From: Bacillota bacterium
Lineage (GTDB): Bacteria; Bacillota; Clostridia; Lachnospirales; Lachnospiraceae
Length of the DNA: 64,000 bases
Direction of reading: 5' to 3'
NCBI GenBank assembly: GCA_023409535.1
Contig: JAEYGZ010000021.1
Location: 241,102 to 305,101 of the forward strand
The notes beneath the pieces were generated by a model. It ran no database searches and had not been told where the DNA came from. It was given only the letters and a program-made list of their open reading frames with translations. Of the stretch, positions 1 to 8,528 are shown in pieces; the stretch's first letter is position 1, and every line of letters starts with the position of its first letter. Made by a program: the position numbers and the translations under genes.

Positions 1-529
1 TGTGGGCAATATTCTTCAAATTATGTATGATATTGAAGGCCCGCACATTCTCCATCTTACAGTCCGGATCAAAATACACCACCGCCTTGTAATGCCGGTC
101 ATAAGCTTCCGCTTGCTGATCTTCCTCCTGTGAATGGGCAAGGAATACCTTAAGTTTATTTACAAGGGTACCTGACTGGCCATCCGGAAGATCACCGTTT
201 TTAATTTTCTGCATTTCAATTCTGATAAAATCAATTCCTTCCAGAAGCACATCCGACAGCTTGGAATAATCGATAATAACAGAATTATCTTCCCTGAGAA
301 GCTGGAACATATCCTCAACGGCATGTGCCAGAGAAGACACTTCATGGAACTGCATCATAGCCGAAGATCCCTTAATGGTATGCATAATGCGGAAGACTTC
401 ACCGATTGCACCGGAAGAATAACTGCCTGTACTCTCACAGTTGATAATAATCTGTTCCAACTGTTCCGATAACTGCATGGTTTCAAAGACAAATAGATCA
501 AGCATTGGCTCAAGTTCAAAGTTAGACAT
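1..529 (-). CDS. cheA: CheA chemotaxis histidine kinase, N-terminal part (runs off window)
   Basis: The ATG is at 529, preceded by AAGGGTGATCTGA. The reading frame is open to the window edge, so only about 176 N-terminal residues are visible. They form an HPt (P1) domain: an acidic helical start, then the phosphorylation motif MHTIKGSSAM with His50 as the phospho-acceptor, then a helix with HAVEDMFQLLRED. In the CheA family this histidine is phosphorylated by the C-terminal kinase domain and passes phosphate to CheY and CheB, controlling flagellar rotation. The P2-P5 domains lie outside the window, so a stand-alone HPt protein cannot be excluded. About 245 bp of AT-rich DNA separates it from the divergent recombinase gene. 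Confidence 0.82.
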   Translation of the reverse strand, partial: MSNFELEPMLDLFVFETMQLSEQLEQIIINCESTGSYSSGAIGEVFRIMHTIKGSSAMMQFHEVSSLAHAVEDMFQLLREDNSVIIDYSKLSDVLLEGIDFIRIEMQKIKNGDLPDGQSGTLVNKLKVFLAHSQEEDQQAEAYDRHYKAVVYFDPDCKMENVRAFNIIHNLKNIAH

Positions 530-615
530 TCAGATCACCCTTAGTTTTTATTTTGCAACATCAAGATTGCAGTACACCTTATTACTTTATGTAAATTCAT
601 GTAAAACAATAATGT

Positions 616-635
616 AACAATTTAGATAAATTGTT
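616..635. repeat. 20-bp palindromic site, left copy flanking the recombinase gene
   Basis: Reads AACAATTTAGATAAATTGTT. It is a palindrome except for the central GA, and the palindrome extends on both sides to 611-640 (AATGTAACA...TGTTACATT). The exact reverse complement occurs at 1396-1415 beyond the recombinase gene, giving perfect inverted repeats about 760 bp apart. The half-site ATAAATTGTTACAT (626-639) recurs at 746-759. It could be a recombinase crossover site or an operator. Confidence 0.75.
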
Positions 636-710
636 ACATTATAGCCAACACTAGAATTGCGTATTCTACCGTATTTCAAAAAAAATAAAAATAAATTATA
701 TAAAAATAAC

Positions 711-759
711 TTGCAAATGCATGTAACATTTCATAAGATATATGTATAAATTGTTACAT
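711..759 (+). promoter_or_regulatory. Promoter and half-site upstream of the tyrosine recombinase
   Basis: TTGCAA (711-716), a 17-bp spacer and TAAGAT (734-739) make a plausible sigma-A promoter. TGTAACA at 722-728 and TGTTACA at 752-758 form an inverted pair overlapping it, and 746-759 is an exact copy of half of the palindrome at 611-640. This arrangement suggests autoregulation or binding of the recombinase near its own promoter; that is inference. Confidence 0.45.
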
Positions 760-775
760 AGATGGAGGTAATCTT

Positions 776-1336
776 ATGACAGTGGAACCAATCAGAGATA
801 AAGCAAAAATAGGACTAATGTATCAGTTTCTATCCGGAAAAGACACAAAATATGGGTTGATTTACAAATTCGGATTGAACACCGGGTTACGAATCAGTGA
901 TATTCTGCCCCTTAAATTGAATCAGATATTGAATAATGACGGAACCTTTCGGGAGTATCTGGTGATCAAAGAGAAAAAAACCAATAAGGAAAAAAAGATT
1001 AAGCTAAATAATGCCCTGCGGAAGGTAATTGTATCTTATGTTAAAGAAAGCCATTTACAATATGAGGAATACTTATTTCCCAGTAAAAAAGGTGAGCATA
1101 TCGGGCGAATACAAGCATACCGTGTTCTGAAGGAGGCGGCCGACCTGATCGGAATCGAGAACTTTGGAACCCATAGCCTGCGAAAAACCTGGGGTTATTG
1201 GACCTATAATATGTCAAAGTATAATATAGGGTTAATCATGGATACCTTCAACCACAGCTCCCAGGGAATCACGCTCCGTTACATCGGAGTAAATCAGGAT
1301 CAAAAGGATGAATTGTATTCCCTTGTCCAATTTTAG
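776..1336 (+). CDS. Small tyrosine recombinase (FimB/FimE-size site-specific integrase)
   Basis: The start ATG follows GGAGG at 7 nt. At 186 residues the protein is essentially only the catalytic domain of a tyrosine recombinase, without the N-terminal core-binding domain of phage integrases. All key residues are visible: Arg39 in GLRIS, a lysine-rich beta-hairpin around residues 65-76, His133 and Arg136 in HSLR, His160, and the nucleophile Tyr169 in TLRYIG. Proteins of this size class include the FimB/FimE invertases. The only plus-strand gene in its neighbourhood, it lies between cheA and an unrelated membrane protein, with identical inverted palindromes on both sides, which suggests it may invert its own segment. 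A domesticated or solitary integrase remnant is the alternative, but nothing in the catalytic domain is broken. Confidence 0.88.
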   Translation: MTVEPIRDKAKIGLMYQFLSGKDTKYGLIYKFGLNTGLRISDILPLKLNQILNNDGTFREYLVIKEKKTNKEKKIKLNNALRKVIVSYVKESHLQYEEYLFPSKKGEHIGRIQAYRVLKEAADLIGIENFGTHSLRKTWGYWTYNMSKYNIGLIMDTFNHSSQGITLRYIGVNQDQKDELYSLVQF

Positions 1337-1395
1337 GAGAAAATGCTTGCATAATAATGTCAGAAATGGTATATTATTGTCGAAGTCTCTTATAC

Positions 1396-1415
1396 AACAA
1401 TTTATCTAAATTGTT
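1396..1415. repeat. 20-bp palindromic site, right copy flanking the recombinase gene
   Basis: Reads AACAATTTATCTAAATTGTT, the exact reverse complement of 616-635. Identity to the left copy stops at the 20-bp edge: TATAC and TCGTG flank it here, versus AATGT and ACATT on the left. It lies 60 bp after the recombinase stop codon. Confidence 0.75.
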
Positions 1416-1491
1416 TCGTGTCATGAAAAATCCCCTGTTTGCCGAATTTTTATCAACCAAGTTATAATATGGTATATTTCACAATAAAAAT

Positions 1492-1535
1492 ACCTCCCTT
1501 GAGTCCGTTCATCGGCCAACAAAGGAGGTGTTTTT
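1492..1535. terminator. Bidirectional rho-independent terminator
   Basis: ACCTCCCTT (1492-1500) pairs with AAAGGAGGT (1521-1529) across a 20-nt loop, with T-rich tracts on both outer sides (GTTTTTATA on plus; ATTTTTATT on minus). It can end both the recombinase transcript and the minus-strand gene ending at 1571. Confidence 0.75.
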
Positions 1536-1570
1536 ATATATCCTTATAAAGATTTATCAATTCTATTACA

Positions 1571-3274
1571 TCATTCATTCACTGCGCTCAGGAAATCAAC
1601 TCCATCCATAATGAAAGTAAAATCCGTTCCCTGGGTATTATAGAAGACGGCATCCGCTCCGTTAACCTCTTTCTGATAAATTACCCCAAAGTTCCACTCT
1701 TTAAGACCTTTGACAGCCTCTCCGGTCTCTACTGCCACCGGTTCGGAACCATTGATTGTATAATACAGCGTACCTGTATTATTCTCATAATCCTTCAGAA
1801 AGAACAAGGTATCTCCCTTTTGGTTCAGCGCCATGTTGGATACATTCTCACTTATGAGATGCTCTTCTCCGTTCTTTGCACGATAGTACAGCTGCCCATA
1901 CTTCACAAAATATATCCGGGACAGATCCTCGGATGCTCTGAATAGCTGAATATGATCTGTCAGAACAGTACTTTGGCGGGAACCTTTGAGGTCTGTCATT
2001 TGAATCAAATCATTCTCGATACTTTGATAGAGCAAACTGCGGCCGTCACGGGAAAGTACAACCTTCCTCCCGTCAGACGCTGAAGCCAAGTAGGTATCCG
2101 CCCAATTCTCGTCAATGATATGAACATAGGAGGCGGAATCATAAAACATCTTATTTCGGAAGGAATCAAATCCATAATTAATTATTACTGATCTCTGCCA
2201 GTTTATTTCGTTTGACGGTGTGATGAAGGAAGTAATATTGTTCGTTCTAAGCCTGCCGGGCTTTCCGCCCTTCACACTTATGTAATAACTGCCACTGTCC
2301 AGATACATAATTTCCGAAAGATCTTTATTCGTATAGATGGGAAGTGATACCTGCTTTGATAACAGTGTACTCCTTCCATCTCTTTCAACATATAGATTTA
2401 ATGCATTATCCTCAGCATACTCTATGTAGTAAATGCTATTCCCATCCTGAGAGATCATCAAAATTATTCTTTGATCATCGTAAAGAACCGGCACACCGCC
2501 TTCCCTGATAATATAGGATCGAAAGGTCGGTAAGTTATTTTCCATAACCATGCTCCCGGTATTATCAATCTTGTAGGTAATATAGGATATCATCTTCGCC
2601 CCGGATGATACATTAAGCATATCAAAATTCATATCTTCCCGATTATCAATCAGGGTTTCTTTCTTTTTTGCCACATCATACAAATACAAATAACTCTTGT
2701 TTAATCCGCCGCGTCTTGTAAAGAGAACATATTTCCCATCCTCCGATAAACTGCTGTTGGGGACTACGGAATCAAAGTCACTCACCATATTCTTATTCAC
2801 ATAGGCCTCATAGGAAATCATAGGATCAAACAGCAGTGCTGAGGTATGGTCCCTGCTGTAGCTTTTGACTCGCATGGAACGATCCAGCTTGGCAACCATA
2901 TTTCCTTCTGAATCAAATACATAGGTTTTCTGTTTGCTGTCATCGGAAAACACCTCAATCGCATCCTTTGCGATATGGCTATACTCCGCAGCTATTTTAC
3001 TATTCCCAAGGAACAGGTATAAGCAGACCACCATAATCACTCCCGCTGCTATACCCAGGTAGGAAGGGCGGAATATCCTGTGCGGCCTTTCCTGTGCTGT
3101 TGCTTCCTCCTGGTCCGGCAAATTCTGATTAAGTCCCTGGTACATATAATCTGAGAGACTTTGAAATTTTTCTTCCTTAGCCTCTTTGGGTATCGGTGAG
3201 ACAGTACCAATTACCTGCGCACTTTCATATTCTGAATCCGGCCTTGAAAACCCAAGCTCTTCATTCTCTGGCAT
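1571..3274 (-). CDS. Membrane-anchored protein with propeller-like extracellular domain, unknown function
   Basis: The start ATG follows AAAGGGGGGTGAAGT. At 567 residues, it has an acidic N-terminal cytoplasmic stretch of about 70 residues, one transmembrane segment (about 72-90, YLGIAAGVIMVVCLYLFLG), and a long extracellular part. That part contains repeated short blocks such as SEDGKYVLFTRRGG, SQDGNSIYYIEY, SRDGRSLLYQS and NQKGDTLFFLKD, spaced roughly 40-60 residues apart. The repeats resemble TolB/DPP-IV-type beta-propeller blades. No enzyme motif is seen. I do not recognise a named family; a sensor or envelope scaffold role is a guess. It appears monocistronic, with a terminator on each side. 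Confidence 0.7.
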   Translation of the reverse strand: MPENEELGFSRPDSEYESAQVIGTVSPIPKEAKEEKFQSLSDYMYQGLNQNLPDQEEATAQERPHRIFRPSYLGIAAGVIMVVCLYLFLGNSKIAAEYSHIAKDAIEVFSDDSKQKTYVFDSEGNMVAKLDRSMRVKSYSRDHTSALLFDPMISYEAYVNKNMVSDFDSVVPNSSLSEDGKYVLFTRRGGLNKSYLYLYDVAKKKETLIDNREDMNFDMLNVSSGAKMISYITYKIDNTGSMVMENNLPTFRSYIIREGGVPVLYDDQRIILMISQDGNSIYYIEYAEDNALNLYVERDGRSTLLSKQVSLPIYTNKDLSEIMYLDSGSYYISVKGGKPGRLRTNNITSFITPSNEINWQRSVIINYGFDSFRNKMFYDSASYVHIIDENWADTYLASASDGRKVVLSRDGRSLLYQSIENDLIQMTDLKGSRQSTVLTDHIQLFRASEDLSRIYFVKYGQLYYRAKNGEEHLISENVSNMALNQKGDTLFFLKDYENNTGTLYYTINGSEPVAVETGEAVKGLKEWNFGVIYQKEVNGADAVFYNTQGTDFTFIMDGVDFLSAVNE

Positions 3275-3341
3275 ACTTCACCCCCCTTTATTAAATTATA
3301 ATCTGACCGGAATTATATGTCAAATTTGTTCTGTAAATAAG

Positions 3342-3386
3342 AAAAAACAGAAAGAATCCCAAGTCATTCAACCTGGGATTCTTTCT
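3342..3386 (-). terminator. Rho-independent terminator after the solute-binding protein gene
   Basis: A perfect 13-bp stem, AGAAAGAATCCCA (3349-3361) with TGGGATTCTTTCT (3374-3386), is followed on the minus strand by GTTTTTTC. It sits 19 bp past the stop codon of the gene ending at 3405. Confidence 0.88.
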
Positions 3387-3404
3387 ATCATTTTGTGAGG
3401 AGAT

Positions 3405-4280
3405 CTATTCAATAGTAGTAATATCGGCACCAAACCATTTTTCAGAAATCTCGGCAACCTTACCTTCTGCTTTCAAATCACTAAGAGCTTTATTAACCGC
3501 ATCCCGAAGTGCTGCCTCACCCTTTCGAAAACCGATTGCATACTCATCTGCCAGAAGGGTCTCACTTAACACCTTATAATCCTTGCCAAGCTCCGTAATC
3601 ATATAATTGGCCATAACCGTATCCATTAATACTGCGTCAGAATTGCCAGTCTCAAGATCCATCAACGCCATATCGTATTTCTCAAAGGGATTAATCTGCC
3701 CGACGGACTCACGGAACGCTTTATTGTCCTCTGCATTCAATGCCTCTTCAGCTGAGGAACCGCCCTGGATTGCCAACTTCTTTCCTGCCATATCGGCCAT
3801 GGATGTGACTCTGCTGTCACCGGTTACCACCAGGGAAATGTTATTCAGTAAATAGGTTTGAGACATCTCCAGGTTAGCCTGGCGCTCCGGAGTTACGGAA
3901 AACCCGTTCCAGATACAATCAATATTCTTGGTTGCCAGCTCCTGCTCCTTGGCTGTCCAGTCAATGGGCTGAAGTACCAGTTCCACACCAAGCTTCTCAC
4001 ATACGGCATTGGCCAGATCAATATCAAAGCCTGCAATCTCATTATTATCATCCCGAAATCCCATGGGCGGGAAAGAATCATCAAGACCCAGGATTAATTT
4101 ACCGTTATCCTGTATGTATTGCAGGGAAGTATCATCACCGGCACCATCTGCATCTGCATCATCTGCGATCCCGGAACCGCTGCCAGCCTCCGTCCCAGCC
4201 GGCTCCTCCTTGGTTCCGCAGGCAGTAAGGCTGAAAGTGAGGATCCCGAATATAATCAAACTTACTAATTTCTTCTTCAT
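3405..4280 (-). CDS. Amino-acid ABC transporter substrate-binding lipoprotein (SBP family 3)
   Basis: A lipoprotein signal with lipobox LTAC (Cys at about 21) is followed by an acidic Gly/Asp/Ala linker. From about residue 55 comes a family 3 periplasmic-binding fold: LILGLDDSFPPMGFRDDNNEIAGFDIDLANAVCEKLG, the KDIDCIWNGFSVTPER-like loop, and the typical end LKAEGKVAEISEKWFG. In this family the protein captures polar amino acids outside the membrane and delivers them to an ABC permease. No permease or ATPase gene lies next to it, so it is an orphan binding protein here. It is flanked by its own terminator and a peculiar T-rich leader. Confidence 0.9.
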   Translation of the reverse strand: MKKKLVSLIIFGILTFSLTACGTKEEPAGTEAGSGSGIADDADADGAGDDTSLQYIQDNGKLILGLDDSFPPMGFRDDNNEIAGFDIDLANAVCEKLGVELVLQPIDWTAKEQELATKNIDCIWNGFSVTPERQANLEMSQTYLLNNISLVVTGDSRVTSMADMAGKKLAIQGGSSAEEALNAEDNKAFRESVGQINPFEKYDMALMDLETGNSDAVLMDTVMANYMITELGKDYKVLSETLLADEYAIGFRKGEAALRDAVNKALSDLKAEGKVAEISEKWFGADITTIE

Positions 4281-4310
4281 TTCATAATATCTCCTTTAAG
4301 ACTTTTCCTT

Positions 4311-4427
4311 TTCATGCTTTTAATGCTTTTGTTTTAAGCTTTTTGTTTCATGCTTTTTGTTTTTTCTTTTAAGCTTTTTTTATACTTATTGTTTTATGCT
4401 TTTTCTTCTATACTTTTTTATTAGATT
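4311..4427. repeat. Degenerate T-rich tandem repeat in the leader of the binding-protein gene
   Basis: The stretch is built from imperfect units of about 14 bp resembling TTTYATGCTTTTTG, with variants containing TTAAGC or TATACT. On the transcribed (minus) strand this is a purine-rich AAAAGCAT/AAGCTTAAAA series 30-150 bp upstream of the ATG at 4280. The rest of 4281-4616 holds no gene; it contains only this repeat, an AT-rich stretch and the terminator at 4543-4592. Confidence 0.55.
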
Positions 4428-4542
4428 TCAATACTTTCTACTATATTTAAACCGCTTTTATCAATTATCACTTTACCATATTACCATACGAAATTAGATT
4501 ATGCAACCCTTAAGTTCAGGTATATATTTACATTAACAGGCA

Positions 4543-4592
4543 TAAAAATACCTCAGATCTCCTCTTGTAACAGGATATTGACCTGAGGTATT
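4543..4592 (-). terminator. Rho-independent terminator after the beta-lactamase-fold gene
   Basis: AATACCTCAG (4547-4556) pairs perfectly with CTGAGGTATT (4583-4592). Read on the minus strand, the second arm continues into TTTTTATG. It lies 25 bp beyond the stop at 4617. Confidence 0.82.
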
Positions 4593-4616
4593 GAATAATA
4601 ATCAAGAAAACCAGAT

Positions 4617-5789
4617 TTATATTGCTCCGTAAATAATCGACCGGAGCTTACGAAACATGGTAGGGTTTGTTCCGCCGGCGCGCTGTATCATGTAAAGCAT
4701 AACCAGCTTCTCTTCCGGATCCACCATAAAATAATTACCGGTCCAACCATCCCAGCCAAATTCTCCGACAGAGCCATTGCTCCCGGCTGCTGCCAGGTTA
4801 ACCATACTTCTCATAAGATTGCCGTAACCATATCCTCTTAACGGATCCCAATCAAAGGTCACAGCCTGAGACAGTGTCAGTTGAGACTTCGAGAGATAGG
4901 ATATTGTCTTACGGCCAAGAATGCGAACCCCATGATAGCTTCCGCCATTGGCCAGCATCAATGCAAACCGTGTGTAATCCTCCACCGTAGACACCAGGCC
5001 TGCACCACCGGATTCAAACCCAGGGGGTGTCCGGTAATCAAAGATGGCAAGCATATCACCTGTGAATGGAACAAGCTTCTTCAAATTATTTTTATACTCA
5101 TAAACCTGAGCAAAACGGTGCAGCTTCTCCAGAGGTACATAAAAGCCGGTATCCACCATACCAAGGGGGGCAAATATCTCTTCCTTCAGAAATATTCCAA
5201 AGCTGCGGCCGGAAACCACTTCTATCACCGCTCCCAGAATATCTGCGGACGCCCCATATCTCCAATGATCTCCAGGTTCAAATTCCAATGGAACCTGTCC
5301 GATCCGATTGGCAAAATCAACGGTACTCACCTGCTTGCCCTCATGATATGATCTTTCCACATCTGCAAATAAAGCCTGCATTTTCCTGCCGACCTCAAAG
5401 CTTTCATCCGGATACACAATACCTGAAGTCATATTCAATAAATCCTTCACAGTTACAGGATTTGTTACAGGAACGAGACCTTTCTCCGTCCATATTTGCT
5501 GATTTTGAAAGCCTTCCAGATAATCAGACACCGGGGCCATCAGATTTAATAGGCCACGCTCATATAAGATCATGGCAGCAACTGCTGTTACCGGCTTTGA
5601 TTGCGAGAAAAGACGGTAAATCGTATCCTTTGCGATATTGATATTCTTCTCAATATCTGCCAGTCCCACCTCATCCTGATAGATAATTTCATTATTCTGA
5701 AGCACGCGAATTGCCGCACCGCTGATCTCACCACGGTTAACCTCATCCTGAATTATTATGCTGAGCTGCTTTAAGTTTTTTAATTCCAT
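4617..5789 (-). CDS. Serine beta-lactamase-fold hydrolase (class C/esterase EstB-like)
   Basis: 390 residues, start ATG after AGAGGGG. Ser62-x-x-Lys65 (FSQSK) provides the nucleophile and general base of the beta-lactamase/transpeptidase-like superfamily; Tyr178 in WRYGAS fits the second motif; GWDGWTGNYFMVDP near the end is the third region typical of family VIII esterases and related hydrolases. No signal peptide is present, so it is probably cytoplasmic and more likely an esterase or peptidase than an antibiotic-inactivating beta-lactamase. It stands next to a GH88/GH105-like gene but with a 67-bp gap and the same orientation, so co-transcription is possible. The substrate cannot be read from the sequence. 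Confidence 0.85.
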   Translation of the reverse strand: MELKNLKQLSIIIQDEVNRGEISGAAIRVLQNNEIIYQDEVGLADIEKNINIAKDTIYRLFSQSKPVTAVAAMILYERGLLNLMAPVSDYLEGFQNQQIWTEKGLVPVTNPVTVKDLLNMTSGIVYPDESFEVGRKMQALFADVERSYHEGKQVSTVDFANRIGQVPLEFEPGDHWRYGASADILGAVIEVVSGRSFGIFLKEEIFAPLGMVDTGFYVPLEKLHRFAQVYEYKNNLKKLVPFTGDMLAIFDYRTPPGFESGGAGLVSTVEDYTRFALMLANGGSYHGVRILGRKTISYLSKSQLTLSQAVTFDWDPLRGYGYGNLMRSMVNLAAAGSNGSVGEFGWDGWTGNYFMVDPEEKLVMLYMIQRAGGTNPTMFRKLRSIIYGAI

Positions 5790-5856
5790 GGTTTCCCCTC
5801 TGCTTCCTTCTCTTACCCCAAATAGCTATTTCAGCTGAATCTATCATCTTAAAATT

Positions 5857-6843
5857 TTAATTTTCATACAAATCCCTGGCCGCGGCCTCCATAAGAAGAA
5901 AAAAAGCTTGCCCCTCTGCTGCAACCCCCGAGGAATTAAACTGCGGCATTCCACAGACTCCTCTTACAAAACCATACGCGTCCACCTTATTATATGCGGC
6001 TGCCCGGGCCTTATCCGCAAATTCCAGATAGAAATGCTCCAGATACCCCGCCTTCACTCCGCGATAAATAGAATAAGCGGCCATCTGCCCAACATTCGTC
6101 TCAACAAAGGAGTCCGGGTTGTCAAGGACATCATGGAATAAACCATCCTCCCGCTGAAATTTAAGGCAGCCATCTAACAAATCCTTCACATAGGTGACAA
6201 GATACGCTTTCTCCTCCTGATGCTCCGATCCAAGCATACCGATCACCCGGGTAAGACCCGACAGTGCCCAGCCATTCCCGACACCCCAGTGATCCGCCCT
6301 GCCAAATTCCTTCTTCCCGTCATGCCAAATATGGGAAAGTAACTTCTTATCATTATCATATAAATATTTGCGGAAGCTCTTAATTTGCTTCATAGCTTCT
6401 GCCACATCACCATATTTACATAAAAAAGGAGGTGCCATATAATAAGCATCCACCCAGATCTGTTCCTTCCCCCACTCCCCGTCAAAGTGATGAAGGACTC
6501 CATCCTCCGTTCTGGGAGCTTTCATTTTTAAATATTCGTAAAGCTTGCGGGCTGCCTCAGTCAGATGCTCTGAGTTTGTGCATTTCGCAACTTCAATCAG
6601 GGCTTCTCCGATGGCAGCAGGGTCAGTTACCGCTTCATTCGTAATCATTATCCCAACACGACCATCCTCTGCATTGCGCATCACCGCTGCCTCACACAGA
6701 CGGATAACCTCATCTGTTAAGCCCTCCAGTTCCAGAATAGTCTGAGCCGCACAGCCCTGCTCCCACTGAAAGCGCTGAATACATAACATTGCCGACTTCA
6801 CTTTTTGAAGCATCTCCGGATTGGATCTTATGCGTATACTCAT
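5857..6843 (-). CDS. Glycoside hydrolase family 88/105-type unsaturated glycuronyl hydrolase
   Basis: The frame opens at a TTG at 6879 inside the preceding gene, but the ATG at 6843, 4 bp after that gene's stop and just after TAGGAGC, is the better start (328 residues). The sequence shows an (alpha/alpha)6-barrel pattern: VDAYYMAPPFLCKYG, the GRADHWGVGNGWAL active-site block, and AAEGQAFFLLMEAAA at the end. YteR-like enzymes of this group remove an unsaturated uronic acid from pectin- or glycosaminoglycan-derived oligosaccharides in the cytoplasm. No lyase, sugar transporter or isomerase genes surround it, which is unusual for a polysaccharide utilisation gene. Confidence 0.83.
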   Translation of the reverse strand: MSIRIRSNPEMLQKVKSAMLCIQRFQWEQGCAAQTILELEGLTDEVIRLCEAAVMRNAEDGRVGIMITNEAVTDPAAIGEALIEVAKCTNSEHLTEAARKLYEYLKMKAPRTEDGVLHHFDGEWGKEQIWVDAYYMAPPFLCKYGDVAEAMKQIKSFRKYLYDNDKKLLSHIWHDGKKEFGRADHWGVGNGWALSGLTRVIGMLGSEHQEEKAYLVTYVKDLLDGCLKFQREDGLFHDVLDNPDSFVETNVGQMAAYSIYRGVKAGYLEHFYLEFADKARAAAYNKVDAYGFVRGVCGMPQFNSSGVAAEGQAFFLLMEAAARDLYEN

Positions 6844-6847
6844 GCTC

Positions 6848-7774
6848 CTATACCTGACTTTCTCCACTCTTCTGTTCAATCTTATCCCGGAAGGAATTAC
6901 TGATAATTCGAATTGCTTTATTATAATTCTCTATCTCCACCTTATCATGGATTCCACCGAATTCCCCATCCAGGGTCCACTCAAGCTTCTCCGAGGTCAA
7001 GGTCAGCTTAGGCGTTTGAATATAATACATATAATTCTCATTGATTTTATAATTTATCAAGGAACTGACAATCATCTGCAGATCAACCAGGTTCTTGGGC
7101 ATCTTAATCAACAGAAGCTCAAGCAGACCATCATTTAAGCTGGTCCTGTCAGAATTTAAATTCTTAAAACCCCCAATATACAGAGAGTTGGTAATCAGGC
7201 CCACCAGCAGGTCCTCTTCGATCACCTTATCATCGTATTGCACCCGGACATGCTTTGGCTTCAGTTCAGACAGCTTCTTAATTCCCTCCAGGTAGTAGGC
7301 CAGATTACCGATGATGTTTTTATTCTTCTGGGAGGTGGTGTATGAAATGTCGGTAAATGCTCCAAAAGCAGCTACATAGATAAAATATTTATCATTCAGC
7401 TTACCGATATCCATCTGGAAAGGGCGGCCGGTCAGAACAGATTTTACCGCCTGCATAATGTCACGACTGATCTTAAAGCTATGCCCTACGTCATTCATAG
7501 AACCGGCAGGAATTAATCCGATGGGAACGGATCTCCCGGACTGAAGCATGCCGCAGACAATCTCATTTAATGTTCCATCCCCACCCGCACACAATAAAAG
7601 GTCATAATGCTCCTGATCATTCATAAGGACCGTGGTCGCGTCACCCTTGCGCTGTGTGGGATATACCTCTACCTTATATCCATGCTTTACAAAGGTGTCA
7701 ACAATATCAAATAATTTGCTCTTCACTTTGCCTCTACCGGCAGCGGGATTGAATATAAATAATATCTTCTTCAT
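6848..7774 (-). CDS. Diacylglycerol kinase-family lipid kinase (DagK/YegS type)
   Basis: 308 residues, start after GGAGG at 7 nt. The DAGK catalytic domain is at the N-terminus: FIFNPAAGRGK at 7-17, the GGDGT nucleotide loop at 64-68, and GLIPAGSMNDVGHSF at 87-101. The C-terminal half is the beta-sandwich of the family (LNDGLLELLLIKMP). Such enzymes phosphorylate diacylglycerol or related lipids, returning it to phosphatidic acid. The classic family loop usually has P-x-GTxND; here it reads PAGSMND, a Thr-to-Met change I cannot interpret. The exact lipid substrate is not predictable. Confidence 0.87.
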   Translation of the reverse strand: MKKILFIFNPAAGRGKVKSKLFDIVDTFVKHGYKVEVYPTQRKGDATTVLMNDQEHYDLLLCAGGDGTLNEIVCGMLQSGRSVPIGLIPAGSMNDVGHSFKISRDIMQAVKSVLTGRPFQMDIGKLNDKYFIYVAAFGAFTDISYTTSQKNKNIIGNLAYYLEGIKKLSELKPKHVRVQYDDKVIEEDLLVGLITNSLYIGGFKNLNSDRTSLNDGLLELLLIKMPKNLVDLQMIVSSLINYKINENYMYYIQTPKLTLTSEKLEWTLDGEFGGIHDKVEIENYNKAIRIISNSFRDKIEQKSGESQV

Positions 7775-7876
7775 AGGGTTGCCTCCGACAAGTTACCATG
7801 ACAAATTATACTTAACAATATATATTTATCAGTATTTACTATTATATATTATTTTCATAATATATTTTTTACCATT

Positions 7877-8437
7877 TTATATCTTTCCATAGATAAAATC
7901 AATATCACTATTTTTGTATAATGGGGCCTTCACATCCTTCTCTGATAAAATCGGATTCTGAATGCCCCAGTCGACGCCAAGCTCAGGGTCGTTCCAGAGT
8001 ATGGAACGGTCCGCTTCCTTGTTATACAGATTGTCCACCTTATATAAAAATTCCACGTCATCCGTCAAAGTAAGATATCCATGCAGAAAGCCTCTGGGAA
8101 CCAGCAATTGACGGAAATTCTCTGCCGTAAGCTCTACTGCAACCCATTTTTTATAGGTTGGAGAACCAACTCTTACATCTACTGCCACATCTAACAATGC
8201 TCCTCTGATGCATCGCACCAGTTTTGTCTGTGCGGCGTCACCTTTTTGAAAATGCAAACCGCGAAGGGTTCCCTTTGCAGCATTATAGGAATGATTGTCC
8301 TGCACAAAATGATAGAAAAGTCCGTTCTCTTCCATCGTTCTTTGTGACCAGCTCTCTAAAAACCAGCCTCGGTGATCACCGAAGATCTTGGGCTCCAATA
8401 TGTATACATCTTTTAAGTCGGTGTGAATAATATTCAT
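7877..8437 (-). CDS. rfbC: dTDP-4-dehydrorhamnose 3,5-epimerase
   Basis: 186 residues, usual family length. The catalytic base His62 lies in LRGLHFQ, followed by LVRCIRGALLDVAVDVR (Asp87) and the signature PRGFLHGYLTL. It converts dTDP-4-keto-6-deoxyglucose to dTDP-4-keto-L-rhamnose. It follows rfbA (91-bp gap) and is the last gene of the polysaccharide locus. rfbB and rfbD, needed to complete dTDP-L-rhamnose, are not in the window. This copy is closer to canonical RfbC than the paralogue at 15921-16475. Confidence 0.92.
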   Translation of the reverse strand: MNIIHTDLKDVYILEPKIFGDHRGWFLESWSQRTMEENGLFYHFVQDNHSYNAAKGTLRGLHFQKGDAAQTKLVRCIRGALLDVAVDVRVGSPTYKKWVAVELTAENFRQLLVPRGFLHGYLTLTDDVEFLYKVDNLYNKEADRSILWNDPELGVDWGIQNPILSEKDVKAPLYKNSDIDFIYGKI

Positions 8438-8528
8438 AGCCTATATGCTCCCGTAATGTATATAATCTTCATAGTTTACATATTTTATATGATTTTAATG
8501 CTTTATAATCAACTAGTTTTTATTAATT

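Noticed and set aside
4881..5641. Overlapping plus-strand open frames of 156 and 191 codons
   Set aside because: They lie entirely within the well-supported beta-lactamase-fold gene on the other strand and show no domain or RBS.
4617..5789. Antibiotic-resistance beta-lactamase
   Set aside because: No signal peptide and esterase-like motifs; the fold is shared by many non-resistance hydrolases.
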